From UBA11869 sp964544965 (GTDB lineage Bacteria; Pseudomonadota; Gammaproteobacteria; Eutrophobiales; Eutrophobiaceae), in the NCBI GenBank assembly GCA_964544965.1, contig CAZJED010000004.1, forward strand, positions 1 through 40,021: a stretch of DNA of 40,021 nucleotides, written 5' to 3'. Shown here one piece after another: positions 8,401 through 15,404 of the stretch. Below the pieces are notes generated by a model. It was not told where the DNA came from, ran no database searches, and was given only the letters and a program-made list of their open reading frames with translations. Made by a program: the position numbers and the translations under genes. How positions within the stretch are numbered: position 1 is the first letter of the stretch; every line of letters starts with the position of its first letter.

Positions 8401-10061
8401 CTGATACAGATATTAGTACTACTCAGCGATGGTCAGTAAACGACGTTCTGCATAGCTCACCTGTTGTGATTACATATAACGGAAGGGACACTAATAATGA
8501 TGGAGTTACCAATCTCTTTTTTGACAAACTTCTATACGGTACCAATGACGGCGCTCTACATATGGTGAACGCTGAAACAGGTGTCGAGGAATGGCGTTTT
8601 ATGCCGAGTGATTTCTGGGGACAACAACAACAGATATTTACCAATGCTCAAGGCAATCATATTTATGGCATAGATGTATCACCAACCATTCAGATTATCG
8701 ATATCAATGATAATAATATTATAGAGTCATTACAGGGCGACAAGGTCAGAGCTTTTGTTTCCACACGGCGTGGCGGAAGTAATATGTATGCTCTAGATGT
8801 AAGTGCCGATATTATTACGACTACCGATACTGTTACACCAAGATTATTGTGGCGCATTCAAGGAGGCAGCGGCGATTTTCCACGTCTTGGTCAAACCTGG
8901 TCAAAACCAATCTTATCAACAATAGCAATTGAAACAGCTTCTGGAACTGAACTGAGAGAGGTGCTTATTTTTGGTGGCGGCTATGATGCTTCACTTGATA
9001 ATCCGGCAACATATAGCACATCTCACCATGCAGGAGCTCCATTTATGGGTAATGCGATTTATATCGTTGATGCTGAGAGCGGTAATAAGATTTTATCGAT
9101 TAGCGGCTCTCCTGGTGGTGCTGATATCATCGTACCGGATATGAATTTTTCTATTCCATCATCTGTCCGCGCGGTAGATTCTGATAGCGATGGTGCCGAT
9201 GATAAATTATACGTTGGCGACACCGGCGGTCAGATTTGGCGTGTTGATTTAGCGCCAATTGATCTGAGTGGCATTTACTCCTCAACTGCAGGTGAAACTG
9301 TGGTCGGGAAGTTAGCTAATATTTCACAGGCAGGTGTTCCCGCAGAACAACGACGTTTTTTTGAACCGCCTTCAGTGATTCAGGTGCGTGATGCTAGATT
9401 TTCGAACGAACAGAATTACGATTATATTTTAATGGGTACAGGTTATCGTGCTCATCCATTAAATACAGCAGTCAGAGATCGTTTTTATGCAATTCGTGAT
9501 TTTCAAACCGGCGCTAATGAAATGGTAGATCTTAATGACAATAATATCTCTGATGCAACCGAGGGTTACCCACAATCAAGTGGCGATGCTTTTACAAACA
9601 GTGATTTAATTAATATTACCACAACAATATTAGACAGCGCTGATGCAACTCACCGAGGGTCAGCTGGTTGGTTTTATGATTTTACGCAGGCAGGCGCAAT
9701 TGGTGAGAAAGTTTTATCTCCGGCAATTACCTTAGGGGGCGCTGTTACATTTACAACTTTTGCACCCGAGGCAGCATCATCAACACCCGACCCTTGCACT
9801 ACATCAATTGGTCTGGGTAAAGCATATAATTTTGATATCCTCTCAGCCGATGCGGCTTTAGATTGGGATGCGGATGGCGCAATCACAAATAACGACAGAA
9901 GAATTGAACTGACAGGCGGTATTCCCTCAGGGGTTGTTCCTGTATTTACCCCAGAGGGCGTAATTGGCATTGTTGGTGTTGAGGGCGGCACAAAACAATT
10001 GGGTAAGTTAGCTGATATATCAGCAAAACGTAGTCACTGGCAGGAGAAAGTGGAGTTTTAA
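5460..10061 (+). CDS. giant PilY1-like protein, main part (split vWA, CBM96-like repeats, beta-propeller)
   Basis: About 1,530 residues; the TTG at 5460 is only the first possible start after the frameshift. Three related modules at about 38-205, 210-357 and 400-545 share the pattern LRF..I.IP..A.I..A...T, a central I.SR.T...W and I(V/R)..IV.R..W, and end in SPRIRIIYE-like strands. They resemble DNRLRE/CBM96 carbohydrate-binding beta-sandwiches. The vWA fold resumes at about 547 (AFGATPIIPALAEA, later TNHQVLLSDG). A PilY1/PilC beta-propeller begins near 989 (WSVNDVLHSSPVV, LLYGTNDGALHMVNAETG). EF-hand-like acidic loops (DINDNNIIESLQGD, DLNDNNISDATEG, DWDADGAITNNDR) probably bind calcium. Known PilY1 proteins sit at type IV pilus tips and regulate adhesion and retraction. 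No pilin genes adjoin, and no LPxTG sorting signal is present at the C-terminus. Confidence 0.85.
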   Translation: MRTTIRLRDKWPYMYTGDAPSAAGSSIRVDGLWLHKCVLLGLRYPGITIPRGETILSAFIDFTCRKNFNHNTNVAIVGQDVGDAARMTGFGTNVNDISSRNQTSATQRWNLIPSCSGSRGDVLTTPNIKDIVQEIVNRPDWATGQSMFFRFQQSSTPLLSVRNPASGLTGSRTQGASNNSARQFFSMEKSPSFAPRLRVVTAVGTPVAGQDQKIALRFSNIRIPRRARVTKVKLTLTPNAAPGVPVATTWTVASEASDDSPPLESRRNNISSRRLNRGADAIDWTISRTTLTTPDAPEESPNIRKAIQKVVDRRGWCGGNALTLVLDTPSADVNQTRFLHSFDSDPSKAPRLTYTFETGTPGCMKAHETAQTGLSGDDAEQVDVNVDTIDDDLDIGFDNQSGNEQTVGLRFRDIDIPKNATILDAAITFTSKGVSPPGNAIFTIKGIDQGNVAQFSNTANDITSRPTTSARTVWNSEEWNTGGVAFESDDLTPIVQEIVNRGDWVSGNTMGFVIGCSSTPCNSRVAETADGDAAKSPRIRIIYESVFTDPFKTNREAIIEQVQALPAFGATPIIPALAEAARYWRGEKIFSGLHRRGFNTNRVSHPGSYCTAPGACRGATIDSSTDVFGVNRRPACNMSGNPDSDQCNTENIRGNPSYISPFNPTLSCSTNHQVLLSDGSASETTNDDINYIKSLPGVVDCKSRNRRFKKPGEPEINYSDSEICGVDLVRHLFEEDQSSLPNRQIVKTHTVAFNTADAPGCPGRGRCPTQYLKDLANVGGGEFHFASSAADLVTAFENILTEVKNDPTSFVSPALATNAFNRLLSRDEVYFGLFTPNLARAWEGNVKKYRICVKSGSCSLGTIIDANDVEAIDPANDKFKDTAQSIWSDVVDGRATTLGGAGHEIVNFNNQILYTDKNNFGYAVGGQLLNGAGFKLKQDNWDDTNLGAMRAAVCPTPSTSNGSDCEKRMLYLLGKKNTTNPDTDISTTQRWSVNDVLHSSPVVITYNGRDTNNDGVTNLFFDKLLYGTNDGALHMVNAETGVEEWRFMPSDFWGQQQQIFTNAQGNHIYGIDVSPTIQIIDINDNNIIESLQGDKVRAFVSTRRGGSNMYALDVSADIITTTDTVTPRLLWRIQGGSGDFPRLGQTWSKPILSTIAIETASGTELREVLIFGGGYDASLDNPATYSTSHHAGAPFMGNAIYIVDAESGNKILSISGSPGGADIIVPDMNFSIPSSVRAVDSDSDGADDKLYVGDTGGQIWRVDLAPIDLSGIYSSTAGETVVGKLANISQAGVPAEQRRFFEPPSVIQVRDARFSNEQNYDYILMGTGYRAHPLNTAVRDRFYAIRDFQTGANEMVDLNDNNISDATEGYPQSSGDAFTNSDLINITTTILDSADATHRGSAGWFYDFTQAGAIGEKVLSPAITLGGAVTFTTFAPEAASSTPDPCTTSIGLGKAYNFDILSADAALDWDADGAITNNDRRIELTGGIPSGVVPVFTPEGVIGIVGVEGGTKQLGKLADISAKRSHWQEKVEF

Positions 10062-10519
10062 TGCGTAATTATCTAATAAAATTTTTCTTACTTATGTTTG
10101 TCAGTTTTTGTGTTACTGCAGATGATGTTGTAAAGGTTTATGATAAGGGCCTTGATGGAAATATGCGTATGTATTCTATAGGTTGCCCGAATGGGAAGAA
10201 GACGGCTATCACTCAAAAATTTGGAGAATTAAAAGATATAAAGCCATCTCAAGTGACAGAAAACACATTTGAACCTGAAGAACCTAAAGAGGAAATAGGG
10301 GATTATGATTATTCCAGTGGTTCAGATGATGGGCCACCAATAGGAGACACCATAAGCTCAGTTAAAGATACAGCTTTAGATTTGAAGCAAAGATTTCTTA
10401 ATTTAGCTGGAAAGGAAAACATTGAGGTTTGCTTATATCCAATAGGCGTTAGGATGGAGTGTAAGGCATATAAGGATATTGATACTGCCGCAAAGGCAGC
10501 ATGCGATTTAATGCGTTAA
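10061..10519 (+). CDS. small secreted protein of unknown function linked to the PilY1-like gene
   Basis: A 152-residue protein whose ATG shares one base with the TAA of the PilY1-like gene (TAATG), so the two are translationally coupled. Residues 1-20 are a signal peptide (FFLLMFVSFCVTA). The middle (about 65-95) is acidic and rich in E, D, S, G and P. The C-terminal part has cysteines in VCLYPIGVRMECK and in KAACDLMR, plus one near residue 42 (SIGCPNGKK), enough for two disulphides. I do not recognise the family. The close coupling suggests a partner, chaperone or assembly factor for the giant surface protein. Confidence 0.75.
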   Translation: MRNYLIKFFLLMFVSFCVTADDVVKVYDKGLDGNMRMYSIGCPNGKKTAITQKFGELKDIKPSQVTENTFEPEEPKEEIGDYDYSSGSDDGPPIGDTISSVKDTALDLKQRFLNLAGKENIEVCLYPIGVRMECKAYKDIDTAAKAACDLMR

Positions 10520-10529
10520 CATTTTTATT

Positions 10530-11252
10530 TCATTTTTTATACCACCACATCCAAATACCGGTAATGGCAATGATTATAAAAAGCAGTGCGATTATATCTA
10601 CCAGATAAATACCCCAGCCACCAACAATACGACCGCTATGTAAATCGAGTAACACTCTTTCGATAGTTAATCCAGTTCCACGATATTGTTCTAGAATATT
10701 AGTTTTTAATGGCTCTGTAATTTTAGATGTAGAAGACCAATTTGCATTTATAAAGTCATATTCACCCCATTGAAGAATACCTAGATTTACACGGTAGTAA
10801 CCATGCGCTGACTTGATAACGATGTTGTCTTGTTCGTCATATCCAATCTTTGTCATTCCTGCAGGAACACCTTCTGCACCTGTAAGCAACTCTAATATTT
10901 CTCCTTTTTTATTCAATAGCATCAGTTTGCCATCATACGCAATAACATATGTATCATTAATTTTGACCATACCGATAAGTTTATTAGCGTCATTTATAAT
11001 TTCTTTGCTATTAAAATATATACGTTTATCAGTTTGTATAACCCAATTATTTGATGAGAGGTAACCGGTTGGTTCGGATACCGGACCTATCCGATAAAGA
11101 TCCAGCAGCCATTCCATTTTTACAAACGTCGTATTTAATTTAAATTCTTCACTATGATTTAGCGCAATACCACTAATGGCTAGAAAAATAACGAATATTG
11201 CTATATATATACCGATTTTTTTATGCCACTTATGTATAAATAGGAAGTTCAT
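10530..11252 (-). CDS. PepSY-associated transmembrane protein
   Basis: A 240-residue protein with two membrane helices in the pattern of PepSY_TM/PiuB-like proteins. The N-terminal part reads IHKWHKKIGIYIAIFVIFLAISG followed by ALNH; the C-terminal part is DLHSGRIVGGWGIYLVDIIALLFIIIAITGIWMWW. The roughly 150 residues between are periplasmic and beta-rich. Family members are linked to iron uptake and siderophore reduction, and the histidines next to the helices could bind haem. It starts 7 bases after the stop of the FMN-binding gene without its own clear ribosome site, so coupling is likely. Context points to electron transfer across the inner membrane to the FMN-binding partner. Confidence 0.8.
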   Translation of the reverse strand: MNFLFIHKWHKKIGIYIAIFVIFLAISGIALNHSEEFKLNTTFVKMEWLLDLYRIGPVSEPTGYLSSNNWVIQTDKRIYFNSKEIINDANKLIGMVKINDTYVIAYDGKLMLLNKKGEILELLTGAEGVPAGMTKIGYDEQDNIVIKSAHGYYRVNLGILQWGEYDFINANWSSTSKITEPLKTNILEQYRGTGLTIERVLLDLHSGRIVGGWGIYLVDIIALLFIIIAITGIWMWWYKK

Positions 11253-11259
11253 TTTTGAG

Positions 11260-11784
11260 TTATTTTTTTTTGTCCAGGTACTTATGTAAAAAGAGAGCTA
11301 AGCGTCCTAATTTTGTTAATGCATTTACTGATAATGTTGCCCCTGAAATTCCATCAATTTTTCTATCAAGATTATTACCTGTTGCTAGGGTAGCGCCTTT
11401 GAATTGATCTGTAAAAAAAGGATATTTAACTTCCCATCCCCTAGATTCACGAAAAATGAGTACTTTCACATCTAATATTTTTCCATTAGAAGTTACTAAA
11501 CCAACAGTTATTGGCTTATCTCTGCCTATTTCTTCTAATATCCAGGCACGCTTCGTATTATCGTCCCAGTAGTGAAGACGCAGCCTTTTTAAGTCATGTC
11601 CGAGTATTTCCTTAATTTCTGCTTTCAGTTCTTTTTTGATCCAAAGTTTTTTTGGCTCCGGAGGGTTATTATTAAACACCTGTTGAAGGAATTTTTCTGG
11701 CTCGAGATAGGTATCCGCAAAGGACATTGAACTCCAATGGAGCACATAAATTGCGAGTAAGATGTGTATAGTAATTTTGAACAT
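11260..11784 (-). CDS. periplasmic FMN-binding domain protein (predicted ApbE target)
   Basis: A 174-residue protein with a signal peptide (about 1-23, cut near SFA). The C-terminal FMN_bind domain holds DGISGATLS with Asp144 and Thr150. This matches the Dxx(S/T)GA(S/T) flavinylation motif in which ApbE joins FMN to the last Thr/Ser. The domain is known from NqrC, RnfG and other extracytosolic electron carriers. It is followed by the PepSY gene in the same operon and preceded by the Fur-controlled porin. Inference: a flavin relay that reduces ferric iron or another periplasmic acceptor. An ApbE homologue is encoded in this window at 23742-24755. Confidence 0.85.
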   Translation of the reverse strand: MFKITIHILLAIYVLHWSSMSFADTYLEPEKFLQQVFNNNPPEPKKLWIKKELKAEIKEILGHDLKRLRLHYWDDNTKRAWILEEIGRDKPITVGLVTSNGKILDVKVLIFRESRGWEVKYPFFTDQFKGATLATGNNLDRKIDGISGATLSVNALTKLGRLALFLHKYLDKKK

Positions 11785-11801
11785 AAGTATTATTCAAGCC
11801 C

Positions 11802-11832
11802 AAAAAAAGCAGGGTGCCAATAGCACCCTGCT
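11802..11832 (-). terminator. strong intrinsic terminator / attenuator after the porin gene
   Basis: Arms AGCAGGGTGC (11808-11817) and GCACCCTGCT (11823-11832) pair perfectly around a 5-base loop. On the minus strand the stem is followed by seven Ts (11808-11802). It ends porin transcription and lies just 18 bases before the FMN-binding ATG. That leaves almost no room for a separate promoter, so the FMN/PepSY genes probably depend on partial read-through. Confidence 0.88.
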
Positions 11833-11894
11833 GATTTTATCATGAGAATATTATCGATTGCCTTATCGATTACCTAATAATAATCTACATATAG

Positions 11895-13058
11895 TTAGAA
11901 CTGGTATCCAACACCAAGGTAGACATTATCTGCACCTGTGTCAGCGTCCACATCATCAACACTTTCGTAAGTGAATTTGAACACCACATTCTCGTGCGGC
12001 CATAAGTTCATTCCAAACGATTTACGCTCTTGTTCATTTCTTGTGGTTGCATTACCCCGATCAATTTCTTCATATCTAGCATAGACGCCTGCTTCCCATG
12101 TACCGCCTGTCTTAAAGCGATAGGCTGGTTCAATATACCATCCATCTGAGCTTTTACCGTCTGCTGATAGATCATTGTCCATTTGCCAACCAGCCCAAAG
12201 TGCACGTAATCCAAAGCCAGAGCTATGTTTATAATCAATATGAGTACTCATTAAAGTGGCGTGGTTCCCTGATTGAAGTTCCCCGCCAATATTGCTTTGA
12301 TATTGCACAGAACCGGATATTTCTAATCCTGGCACACCGGTATAGCGAAGACGTGCAGTTCCCGCGGGATACTCAGCATTTGCTTCCCCTACCTTTTGTC
12401 TACCTGAACGTATATTGGAATTGGTTTCTAAACCTGAATGCAGAACCGCATCATAGTTTAGGCCGGGCGCTAGTTCTCCATTTAAGCCAACACCTGCTTC
12501 CCACCATGTGGCTGGAATGATACGTTTCTCAACTTCATTACGTTCAACACCATAGAATGTATTCGGTTCATGCGTAACATTAAGGATCCCGATTGGGAGA
12601 ATATCCAAACCAGCACGCAAACGATGATTATCAGTGATATCAAGTTCAATCCATGCTTGCTCCAATTCCACCTCACCTGGCTGACCCTCTCCAGCAATAG
12701 AGTGTTCTAGCTCAAACTCAGAGAAGAAATGGATGCTATCAGAGAATTCGTGACCAATGTAAAGCACGAAGCGATGAAAGTCGGCCTGATCAGTACCATC
12801 ACCAGCCTTGTAGTGAAGTTCACCATAGCCACCAAGCTGTGTTTTATCAGCCCAAGATGAACCAGAAGAACCTGAACCTGTTTCCACAGCTTCTGCTGTA
12901 GCATCAAGTTGTTCCTGCAACTGTTCGATAACTTTTTGTTGGTCCTGAATTGTCTGCCACATTTCTTCAGCAGTAGGCGCTGCATTAGCAGCAGTTATTG
13001 TAAGCAATATAGACAGAATTAAATAACTAGTAATTTGTCTTAAAAATCTAAATCTCAT
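11895..13058 (-). CDS. outer-membrane porin, OprO/P-like, with N-terminal coiled coil
   Basis: A 387-residue protein with a signal peptide (1-26, ANA/AP) and a short coiled coil at about 30-56 (EEMWQTIQDQQKVIEQLQEQL). A long series of alternating beta strands follows and ends in GVGYQF with a terminal phenylalanine, the outer-membrane beta-barrel insertion signal. The pattern fits phosphate-selective-porin-like (OprO/OprP) families, but the substrate cannot be told from sequence. Start ATG has AGAGGT as ribosome site. A perfect Fur box and a sigma70-type promoter lie upstream, so it is probably made under iron starvation and may admit an iron complex. A strong terminator follows the stop. Confidence 0.82.
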   Translation of the reverse strand: MRFRFLRQITSYLILSILLTITAANAAPTAEEMWQTIQDQQKVIEQLQEQLDATAEAVETGSGSSGSSWADKTQLGGYGELHYKAGDGTDQADFHRFVLYIGHEFSDSIHFFSEFELEHSIAGEGQPGEVELEQAWIELDITDNHRLRAGLDILPIGILNVTHEPNTFYGVERNEVEKRIIPATWWEAGVGLNGELAPGLNYDAVLHSGLETNSNIRSGRQKVGEANAEYPAGTARLRYTGVPGLEISGSVQYQSNIGGELQSGNHATLMSTHIDYKHSSGFGLRALWAGWQMDNDLSADGKSSDGWYIEPAYRFKTGGTWEAGVYARYEEIDRGNATTRNEQERKSFGMNLWPHENVVFKFTYESVDDVDADTGADNVYLGVGYQF

Positions 13059-13095
13059 AATAAAACCTCTTTGTAAAGAAATAATTAAATCATAA

Positions 13096-13110
13096 TGATA
13101 ATGATTATCA
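13096..13110 (-). promoter_or_regulatory. perfect 7-1-7 Fur box upstream of the porin operon
   Basis: TGATAATGATTATCA is an exact 7-1-7 inverted repeat identical to the Fur core consensus. It sits 38 bases before the porin ATG, overlapping or just after the predicted transcription start, a position from which bound Fe-Fur would block RNA polymerase. A Fur gene is present at 38301-38702. Confidence 0.88.
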
Positions 13111-13121
13111 ATAAGGTTATT

Positions 13122-13150
13122 ATTCTACTTTAAATAAGAATAATTATCAA
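13122..13150 (-). promoter_or_regulatory. sigma70-type promoter for the porin, overlapped by a second Fur-like site
   Basis: On the minus strand TTGATA (13150-13145) and TAGAAT (13127-13122) are 17 bases apart, placing the start near 13115. TAAGAATAATTATCA at 13135-13149 matches 12 of the 14 arm positions of the 7-1-7 Fur core and lies across the -35 element. Two sites 39 bases apart would give tight iron repression. Confidence 0.6.
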
Positions 13151-13159
13151 TTAGAAATT

Positions 13160-13460
13160 TGATTTATAATTCAATATGTTAGGTTTGTATAAAATGGATC
13201 TTATCTAAAAGAGATAGATTTTATCTTTGAAATTAATAGCATTATTAAGGATTTGTTTCAGATGCTTTTTTGCTGCTAAATTTTATTTATGGTCCGAGTA
13301 AAAATTTGAGAATACAATTTTTAGTGATCTTTTATCTTAAATTAAAATCTATAAGTTTTTTTTGAGAAATTTTATTTAAAGTGAAATTTTATTTTTTTAA
13401 AATTTAACTTTAAAATAAGCATTATTTCTAATAATTCCAAAATTTATATTCGATTATTTA
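13160..13460. other. AT-rich gene-free stretch between the Fur promoter and the cold-shock promoter
   Basis: About 300 bases with no credible reading frame on either strand. It has many A/T runs and a weak AGATA-GATTT-TATCT symmetry near 13213-13227. It only separates the two divergent promoters; I see no RNA gene, repeat or mobile element in it. Confidence 0.5.
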
Positions 13461-13462
13461 TT

Positions 13463-13490
13463 TTGACTCAACTAATGAGCTATTTGTAAT
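13463..13490 (+). promoter_or_regulatory. promoter of the cold-shock gene, with a long leader
   Basis: TTGACT (13463-13468) and TGTAAT (13485-13490) are separated by 16 bases and resemble sigma70 -35 and -10 elements. The start would lie near 13497, leaving a leader of about 166 bases before the ATG at 13663. A leader of this size is typical of cspA-type mRNAs, where it refolds with temperature. I did not find a clear cold-box sequence. Confidence 0.6.
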
Positions 13491-13662
13491 TTCTCTTACT
13501 TGGTCATTAGAACTACATATTTTTATCTTTTTTTTGCAGATTTTGTATATATCTACTATCCTCTGCCTAGTAAATTGTAGTATGGGTGTCTATTTTTAGA
13601 TTAGATTTGAATATGATTTTAATAGATAAAATTAAGTGCTTGAAAAATGGGAGTTGTATAAG

Positions 13663-13869
13663 ATGAGTAGTGGTAAGGTTAAGTGGTTTAACGAATCAAA
13701 AGGGTTTGGTTTTATCGAACCCGATGAGGGCGGGGATGATATTTTTGTTCATTTTTCTTCAATTAAGGCTGAAGGTTTTAAAACATTAAATGAAGGACAG
13801 GCTGTTACTTATAACGCAGAACAAGGACCGAAAGGTCTTCATGCTGTTGAAGTCGAAATTGCTTCATAA
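13663..13869 (+). CDS. cold-shock protein, CspA family
   Basis: A 68-residue OB-fold protein with both RNA-binding motifs: RNP1 in KGFGFIEP and RNP2 in IFVHFSSI. The N-terminus MSSGKVKWFNESKGFGFI is the usual one for the family. The ATG at 13663 is preferred to an upstream GTG at 13636 because GGGAG lies 10 bases before it and the family starts here. The protein binds single-stranded RNA/DNA and melts mRNA structure at low temperature or as a general RNA chaperone. It is transcribed alone from a promoter with a long leader. Which Csp paralogue it is cannot be decided. Confidence 0.95.
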   Translation: MSSGKVKWFNESKGFGFIEPDEGGDDIFVHFSSIKAEGFKTLNEGQAVTYNAEQGPKGLHAVEVEIAS

Positions 13870-14015
13870 CTAAGAGTTGTTTAAAAATTTCGTTTAGTTA
13901 ATTAAGATAATTTTTTATTCCTGAAGTTTGTAATTTTCTGCACAATGTTATTCTATGCGGTATTTGAATTATACATAAATAACACTATGATCATAATTCA
14001 AGGAGAAATTTGCGA

Positions 14016-14204
14016 ATGCTGATGTGGGAAAAGATTTTACTGGGACTTGCTGCAGTTGTGATTTTATTTTTATTTTGGCCAGGCGCTAAACAGGCAATGG
14101 AGCAAAGTAAAAATGTAGAAAATCCAGATTGGAAAGCTGCGCTATTACCCATAGGTATAGTTATTTTTTTTGTCGTTATCCTAATTATGTTTTCTAGAGG
14201 TTAA
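14016..14204 (+). CDS. small two-helix membrane protein
   Basis: A 62-residue protein with two hydrophobic helices (ILLGLAAVVILFLFWPG and LPIGIVIFFVVILIMF) joined by a short hydrophilic loop containing QSKNVENPDWKAA. AAGGAG lies 10 bases before the chosen ATG; a TTG at 14010 would be only 4 bases away from it. It ends 4 bases before the next gene, so the two are co-transcribed. Function is not recognised. Confidence 0.7.
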   Translation: MLMWEKILLGLAAVVILFLFWPGAKQAMEQSKNVENPDWKAALLPIGIVIFFVVILIMFSRG

Positions 14205-14208
14205 TTTC

Positions 14209-14598
14209 ATGAGCTTGTATAGAAAATTACTCTCCATGGTATTTTTTTTAGTAATTCTAAATACCCCTCTGGTTTATGCAGAGGATGTTGGCAGCGAAGA
14301 ATTATTAACAGCAGGAGAATTACTTAATAGTTGCGAAGAGGGGTCAACACCAGGGTCACCTAATCAATATTGTATGCGATATCTATATGGGTACATTCAG
14401 ACAGTTCTTATGTTGCAGCAAGCAGAACAAAATCCTCCAATTTTTTGTATTAATCCACTGGTAACGCCTATAGAGGAGGCAACTGACAATATGATTGCCC
14501 ATTTACGTAGCCAGTCTTCACGTTTAAACGAGCCTGCCCAACAAATTGTGCTAGAGGGACTAAATAAAAATTACCCATGCACTGGTAATCAGATTTAA
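14209..14598 (+). CDS. secreted Rap1a/Tai-family protein
   Basis: A 129-residue protein with a signal peptide (about 1-24, ending VYA/ED). The mature part has the Rap1a/Tai layout: LLNSCEEG, then YCMRYLYGYIQTV, then IFCINPLVTPIEEATDNMIAHLR, and a closing ALNK-like helix with YPC. Four cysteines can form the two family disulphides. Known members are periplasmic immunity proteins against type VI secretion effectors such as Ssp1 and Tae4-type amidases, though many homologues are orphans of unknown role. No effector gene adjoins it. It follows the small membrane protein by 4 bases. Confidence 0.7.
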   Translation: MSLYRKLLSMVFFLVILNTPLVYAEDVGSEELLTAGELLNSCEEGSTPGSPNQYCMRYLYGYIQTVLMLQQAEQNPPIFCINPLVTPIEEATDNMIAHLRSQSSRLNEPAQQIVLEGLNKNYPCTGNQI

Positions 14599-14668
14599 TT
14601 TATTTGTAATCTCCGATTTATTACATTCCAGTAATTTAAATAAATTAAATATAAGTAGTCTTACATCT

Positions 14669-15325
14669 ATGACCGAATTTTCTATTGCATATCAAGTTCT
14701 AATTTGGGCAATCCCCGCTGTTTTTGCAATTACCCTTCATGAGGTTGGTCATGGCATGGTTGCGAAAATCTTGGGCGATACTACGGCAGAAGATATGGGC
14801 CGCCTGACAATTAATCCAATAAAACATGTAGATATGTTGGGGACAATTTTTGTTCCGATAGCAATGTTTTATCTAAGTGGTTTCATCTTTGGTTGGGCAA
14901 AACCAGTACCAATAAACTGGAATAATTTAAAGAATAAAAAACGTGATATATCACTGGTTGCATTAGCAGGACCTTTTGCAAATTTACTAATGATTATATT
15001 TTGGCTATTTATAGCAATATTCTTTGTTAATTTTTTAGAGCAAGGGAATGCTGCTGAAAATTTATTTATTTTTTATATGGCTTGGGCAGGAATTATAATT
15101 AACTTTCTATTAATGATCGTAAACCTTCTTCCCATACCACCTTTAGACGGAAGCCGTGTTTTATTTTCGGTTTTACCAAGTAAGTGGGCTTTCGAATATA
15201 TTAAATTAGAACGTTATGGTTTGCTTATTTTGCTTATTTTGCTTGTAACAGGTGTTTTGACAAGAATTATAGGATCAGTTATGACAGCATTCCAAGAATT
15301 TATAAACATTTTAATTTTAGGATAA
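14669..15325 (+). CDS. site-2 protease family zinc metalloprotease (M50, Rip/YwhC-like)
   Basis: A 218-residue polytopic membrane protein. The zinc motif HEVGH is at residues 24-28 within the first helix and the second motif NLLPIPPLDG is near 150-160, supplying the aspartate ligand. It is short, with no PDZ domain, as in the group of M50 proteases that includes YwhC. These enzymes cut membrane-embedded substrates; the target here is unknown. Near the C-terminus a small tandem DNA repeat (TTGCTTATT, 15221-15240) encodes LLILLILL in the last helix. It appears to stand alone. Confidence 0.88.
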   Translation: MTEFSIAYQVLIWAIPAVFAITLHEVGHGMVAKILGDTTAEDMGRLTINPIKHVDMLGTIFVPIAMFYLSGFIFGWAKPVPINWNNLKNKKRDISLVALAGPFANLLMIIFWLFIAIFFVNFLEQGNAAENLFIFYMAWAGIIINFLLMIVNLLPIPPLDGSRVLFSVLPSKWAFEYIKLERYGLLILLILLVTGVLTRIIGSVMTAFQEFINILILG

Positions 15326-15404
15326 AAATACTATTTTTTTAACTAAGTGAACTTAATTCAAAAATATTAGTCTTTTTAGTATAAATTTTAAACAAGAGGT
15401 AACG

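Noticed and set aside
4864..10061. The PilY1-like protein as the substrate of the dedicated sortase
   Set aside because: Its C-terminus (SAKRSHWQEKVEF) has no LPxTG-like motif, membrane helix or basic tail.
13636..13662. Nine-residue N-terminal extension of the cold-shock protein from a GTG
   Set aside because: The extension covers the ribosome-binding site GGGAG, and the family starts at the downstream ATG.
14209..14598. A full toxin-immunity pair at the Rap1a/Tai-like gene
   Set aside because: The upstream partner is a tiny two-helix membrane protein with no effector features, and no T6SS genes are in the window.
15221..15240. Short tandem repeat (TTGCTTATT units) as a phase-variation tract
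   Set aside because: It is in frame within a leucine-rich membrane helix of the site-2 protease and has only about two to three copies.
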